8,142 bases of DNA from Actinomycetota bacterium (GTDB lineage Bacteria; Actinomycetota; Thermoleophilia; Gaiellales; Gaiellaceae), in the NCBI GenBank assembly GCA_013812265.1, contig JACCTQ010000334.1, forward strand, positions 1 to 8,142, written 5' to 3'. Shown here in pieces: positions 6,208 to 8,142 of this stretch (position 1 is the stretch's first letter; each line of letters starts with the position of its first letter). The notes under the pieces are model-generated. The model was not told the DNA's origin, searched no databases, and worked only from the letters and a program-made list of their open reading frames with translations. Made by a program: the position numbers and the translations under genes.

Positions 6208-6290
6208 CCCAGGAGAATTTGTTCCAGTTCACGTTCCAGCAGGCCCCAGACGGGAAGGCCGTGCTGGTGCTCACGCCCCCGCAGATTTAG
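6202..6290 (+). pseudogene. Frameshifted 3' end of the protease-partner gene
   Basis: From CTG 6204 to TAG 6288-6290, frame 3 reads LTQENLFQFTFQQAPDGKAV and then LVLTPPQI. It has strong codon bias and directly follows the interrupted PEQS of the upstream gene. It has no start or ribosome site of its own. Adding one base near 6202-6205 would join the two and give a protein of about 259 residues. Like the shift in the protease gene, the change equals loss of one base. Confidence 0.65.
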
Positions 6291-6452
6291 TGCTCCGCCC
6301 CGGAAGTCGCTCGCGCCCTGGGCGGCTGCAAAGCGGCGCCGGACTGCGTCCTCAGTCGCTTACATGTGCCCGCACATGCGCGCTCCCTGCGTCCTTCCCC
6401 GGCTTGCTTTTCGCGCGCCAGGATCATCAAGCGCCTTCCGGGGCGGAGCACT
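6289..6452. repeat. 164-nt fold-back (inverted-repeat) element
   Basis: The left arm AGTGCTCCGCCCCGGAAG (6289-6306) is perfectly complementary to the right arm CTTCCGGGGCGGAGCACT (6435-6452). After one mismatch the match extends to 6311 and 6430, giving 22 of 23 pairs. The exact centre (6370/6371) is itself a 7-bp palindrome, CATGTGC-CC-GCACATG (6363-6378), and scattered pairing lies between. No protein-coding signal is seen inside. No target-site duplication is apparent. It could be a MITE-like insertion, a structured RNA or a strong intergenic hairpin. The left arm starts in the stop codon of the upstream frame; the right arm ends just before the next gene's ribosome site. Confidence 0.7.
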
Positions 6453-6460
6453 GGGAGAGG
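6453..6460 (+). promoter_or_regulatory. Ribosome-binding site deciding a TTG start
   Basis: GGGAGAGG lies 5 nt upstream of TTG 6466. This is the reason for preferring that start over ATG 6364, which lies in the middle of the fold-back element. Confidence 0.55.
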
Positions 6461-6465
6461 CCGAT

Positions 6466-6813
6466 TTGAGCGACGAGGGACGAGCTGCGCTGGAGCGCGC
6501 CCGCGCGCGGCTCGATTCTCTGACGCTCTATCCGGAGCCCATTCGCACCGACCGCGTTCGCATCGTCGTCGCGCCCTGGTTCTTCCGGCTGCCGCGCTTC
6601 CGGCGGTACTCCGGCTACGCGCTGTGGCGGACGATCCTCCTGCGCAATCCGCCCCGGGAAGGAGTCTCGGACGACCTCGTTTGCCACGAGCTCTGCCACA
6701 TCTGGCAGATGCAGAACCGGCCGGTCGCGATGACGCTGACCTATCTCGCGACGCGCTACCGGGACAACCCATACGAGGCCGAGGCCCGGTGGGCCGTCGC
6801 CCAGACTCGTTAG
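6466..6813 (+). CDS. Small HExxH metallopeptidase-like protein, 115 residues
   Basis: Short protein starting at TTG 6466 and ending with TAG 6811-6813. It carries VCHELCHIWQMQ with H74-E75-L76-C77-H78, a zincin HExxH motif on a predicted helix. About 25 residues later comes NPYEAEARWA, where E104 or E106 could be the third, gluzincin-type zinc ligand. The pattern HExxH...Q...(20-25)...YExEA resembles minimal zincins such as the DUF4157-like group, but I cannot name the family. No signal peptide or membrane segment is seen, so it is probably cytoplasmic. The longer frame from ATG 6364 adds 34 residues encoded by the fold-back element and is unlikely. Its end overlaps the convergent minus-strand gene by 2 nt (6811-6812). 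Confidence 0.7.
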   Translation: MSDEGRAALERARARLDSLTLYPEPIRTDRVRIVVAPWFFRLPRFRRYSGYALWRTILLRNPPREGVSDDLVCHELCHIWQMQNRPVAMTLTYLATRYRDNPYEAEARWAVAQTR

Positions 6814-6995
6814 CTTCTCGCCCGCTCCAGCTCCGTCTCGAGCTCCCGGACACGCGCCCGCTCCTCCTCGAGCTCGGTGGTCAAACGGGCGGCCTCCGAG
6901 CTCTCACCTGAATCGCGAGCGCGCCCCAGCGCCCCGAGCAGGAAGGCGAACACCAGGACTACGAGCACGATGAGGATGTAGACCGCGTTCTCCAC
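6810..6995 (-). CDS. Small membrane-anchored coiled-coil protein, 61 residues
   Basis: Minus-strand gene with GTG start at 6995-6993 and TAA stop at 6812-6810. Residues 4-24 form one hydrophobic segment (VYILIVLVVLVFAFLLGALG). After a short linker, residues 36-60 are a charged heptad-like helix (LTTELEEERARVRELETELE). No catalytic motif is present. The start is chosen because it places the membrane segment at the N-terminus; the longer upstream extension to 7151 would overlap the divergent + strand gene. There is no clear Shine-Dalgarno sequence; a TAGGCT -10-like hexamer ends 8 nt before the GTG, which would allow near-leaderless expression. Function unknown. Confidence 0.6.
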   Translation of the reverse strand: MENAVYILIVLVVLVFAFLLGALGRARDSGESSEAARLTTELEEERARVRELETELERARS

Positions 6996-7080
6996 GGCGC
7001 GGGAGCCTACCCGACACGACGGTGTGCGCGGCTGGCGGCACGCCACGACGGCATGCGGCCCTTGTACGCTGGGACGGCCG
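6996..7080. promoter_or_regulatory. Divergent promoter region
   Basis: 85 nt between two divergently read membrane/coiled-coil genes. The minus strand has TAGGCT (7009-7004) 8 nt before GTG 6995; the plus strand has TACGCT (7065-7070) 10 nt before ATG 7081. Both fit TANNNT -10 patterns, but -35 boxes are not convincing. Confidence 0.35.
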
Positions 7081-7680
7081 ATGGAAGGACGTAGCGAAGG
7101 AACGCTCATCATCCTCCTGGTCGTGGTCGGCATCCTGACCGGGCTCCTCACTGCCGGGGCCGTCGCGCTCTACTCCACGAACGACGAGCAGGATGACGCG
7201 ATCGCCGATCTCCGGCGCGAGACGGCCAGCCTCCGCTCGACCAATGAGAAGCTGTTCGGACGACTCGCCTCGGCCACCGAGGCCGAGCAGTCCGCGGGGG
7301 CCCAGATAACGAGGCTGAACGCCCAGCTCGGAGCGGCGAACGAGACGCTGCGCCGGCTGCGCGGTGAGCTGTTGGCGGCGAGACGAGCCGTGCGGGAGCA
7401 AACGAGAGCGGCCAGGCGCGCCAGGGAGCAAGCGCGGGCGGCTCGCTCGAGCACGAGCGTCCGCGCTGCCTCGCCGCTGAGGTCCCGCCTGATCTCGCGG
7501 GCGCGGGCAAGCTGGCGAGCGAGCGCGAGCACAACACCGGCGCAGGCACCGGCAGTGGCGCCCCCACCGCCTCCCGCATCCTCGCGGCCGGCGCCGGTCA
7601 CCGCTCCGGTCGCCCGCCCGGTCACTCAGGAGAACGCGACCCAGCGCGTGGGTGGGCGAGGCCGGGGTTGGGGGCGCTGA
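7081..7680 (+). CDS. Membrane-anchored coiled-coil protein with Arg/Ala- and Pro-rich tail
   Basis: 199 residues from ATG 7081 to TGA 7678-7680; the in-frame ATG at 7024 is rejected because it would fill the divergent intergenic region. Residues 8-30 are one membrane segment (LIILLVVVGILTGLLTAGAV). Residues 34-125 form a long predicted coiled coil. It turns strongly basic, with a near-repeat REQTRAARRA / REQARAARSS (105-124). Residues 150-185 are low-complexity Ala/Pro (PPPPP at 161-165), and the tail ends GGRGRGWGR. The architecture suggests an envelope-spanning or scaffold protein, possibly with a basic region that binds nucleic acid or anionic polymer; no family is recognised. Its divergent neighbour has the same membrane-plus-coiled-coil design. 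Confidence 0.65.
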   Translation: MEGRSEGTLIILLVVVGILTGLLTAGAVALYSTNDEQDDAIADLRRETASLRSTNEKLFGRLASATEAEQSAGAQITRLNAQLGAANETLRRLRGELLAARRAVREQTRAARRAREQARAARSSTSVRAASPLRSRLISRARASWRASASTTPAQAPAVAPPPPPASSRPAPVTAPVARPVTQENATQRVGGRGRGWGR

Positions 7681-7760
7681 TCGGGTCTCCCGCCCGTGCC
7701 TCTACCGGCGCGAGCGCTCGTCGAGGAGCCGCACGGCAAGCAGGCACACCGCCGAAGCAG

Positions 7761-8142
7761 GTGCGAGTGCCGCGCGCTGCATGCGTCCTGGTCGTTGCGG
7801 CAGCCCTGTTGGCGGGCTGCAGCGGCGACAGCTCGTACGCCGGGATGAATGACGACCAGGCCACCTTGGAGGCGATGAATGCCGTGGGCCGGGAGGTCGG
7901 CAATCCGTCGAGCGCGATCCACCGCCATCGGGTCGAGCTTTGGCAGCTGGCGCGTGGCGAGAACTCACGGGGAGATCAGGCGTGGGTCGCGCTCTTTTCC
8001 GACGAGACGGCCGACAAGCAGTTCTGTGTCCGCGTCTGGGCGCGAACCGCCGTCACCGCGCGTGTCTACAACTCGGAAGTCGACGCCTGTCCTCGTGACT
8101 CCGATCCCCAGCCAGGCGATGACCCGGGCGGCGGGAGGGCTT
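7761..8142 (+). CDS. Lipoprotein of unknown function, N-terminal part (runs off window)
   Basis: GTG 7761 opens a frame that stays open to the window end (127 complete codons). Residues 1-20, MRVPRAACVLVVAAALLAGC, form a classic lipoprotein signal peptide: positive n-region, hydrophobic core and lipobox LAGC with C20 as the lipidation site. The mature part is hydrophilic and contains VELWQLARGE, AWVALFSDET and VCVRVWART-like beta-rich stretches (actual text FCVRVWART). Two cysteines (about 97 and 118) may pair. The frame is open upstream to 7368, but only the 7761 start (or GTG 7767) gives a sensible signal peptide. There is no strong ribosome site. It lies 80 nt after the coiled-coil gene on the same strand. 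Function unknown. Confidence 0.65.
   Translation, partial: MRVPRAACVLVVAAALLAGCSGDSSYAGMNDDQATLEAMNAVGREVGNPSSAIHRHRVELWQLARGENSRGDQAWVALFSDETADKQFCVRVWARTAVTARVYNSEVDACPRDSDPQPGDDPGGGRA

Noticed and set aside
6364..6465. ATG 6364 as the start of the HExxH protein
   Set aside because: It would translate half of the fold-back element; TTG 6466 has a well-placed GGGAGAGG.
7440..7680. Frameshift within the coiled-coil gene into the frame of the lipoprotein
   Set aside because: Frame 3 is open here, but third-position GC is about the same in both frames (roughly 80%), so there is no evidence for a switch.
2880..8142. Transport ATPase for the sugar importer
   Set aside because: No Walker A plus LSGGQ-type ABC signature is encoded downstream; the only Walker A belongs to the AAA+ protease.

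Overview
This is a high-GC bacterial window with strongly GC-biased third codon positions, densely packed genes and frequent GTG/TTG starts. The style of the genes (CUT1 sugar importer, a divergent membrane AAA+/M41 protease, actinobacterial-type leader ORFs) fits a deep-branching actinobacterium, possibly Thermoleophilia (Gaiellales/Solirubrobacterales). That placement is inferred from gene style only; no rRNA or marker gene is present.

Region 1 (1-2879, + strand) is a carbohydrate ABC importer operon. It holds the C-terminal 290 residues of a solute-binding protein, then a MalF-type and a MalG-type permease that overlap by 4 nt. No ATPase gene lies downstream in the window, as is common for CUT1 systems that share one MsmK/UgpC-type ATPase encoded elsewhere. 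The 133-bp gap between binding protein and first permease is highly structured. It contains a 9-bp hairpin just after the stop, a 32-codon leader ORF with a strong ribosome-binding site, and a perfect 10-bp hairpin whose GTGA tetraloop contains the permease start codon.

Region 2 (2880-3104) is intergenic. It carries two copies of a 19-nt repeat built on a 15-nt palindrome, then a strong Shine-Dalgarno sequence, a nine-codon leader ORF and a -10-like hexamer.

Region 3 (3105-6290, + strand) holds an FtsH-like membrane AAA+ zinc protease, about 808 residues once a one-base frameshift is repaired, and a tightly overlapping gene for a single-pass membrane protein. The protease has four predicted N-terminal membrane segments and two unusual insertions in the AAA+ core. 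The partner gene also has a one-base frameshift near its 3' end; repair adds about 28 residues. Two single-base losses in neighbouring genes point to sequence errors or recent decay.

Region 4 (6289-6995) begins with a 164-nt fold-back element whose outer arms match at 22 of 23 positions, ending one base before the ribosome-binding site of a 115-residue HExxH mini-metalloprotein. A convergent small membrane/coiled-coil gene follows on the minus strand.

Region 5 (6996-8142) has an 85-bp divergent promoter region, a second membrane-anchored coiled-coil protein (+), and the start of an unrecognised lipoprotein gene that runs off the window.

The best candidates for something undescribed are the protease plus its overlapping membrane partner, the leader-ORF/start-codon hairpin in the sugar operon, and the 164-nt fold-back element.
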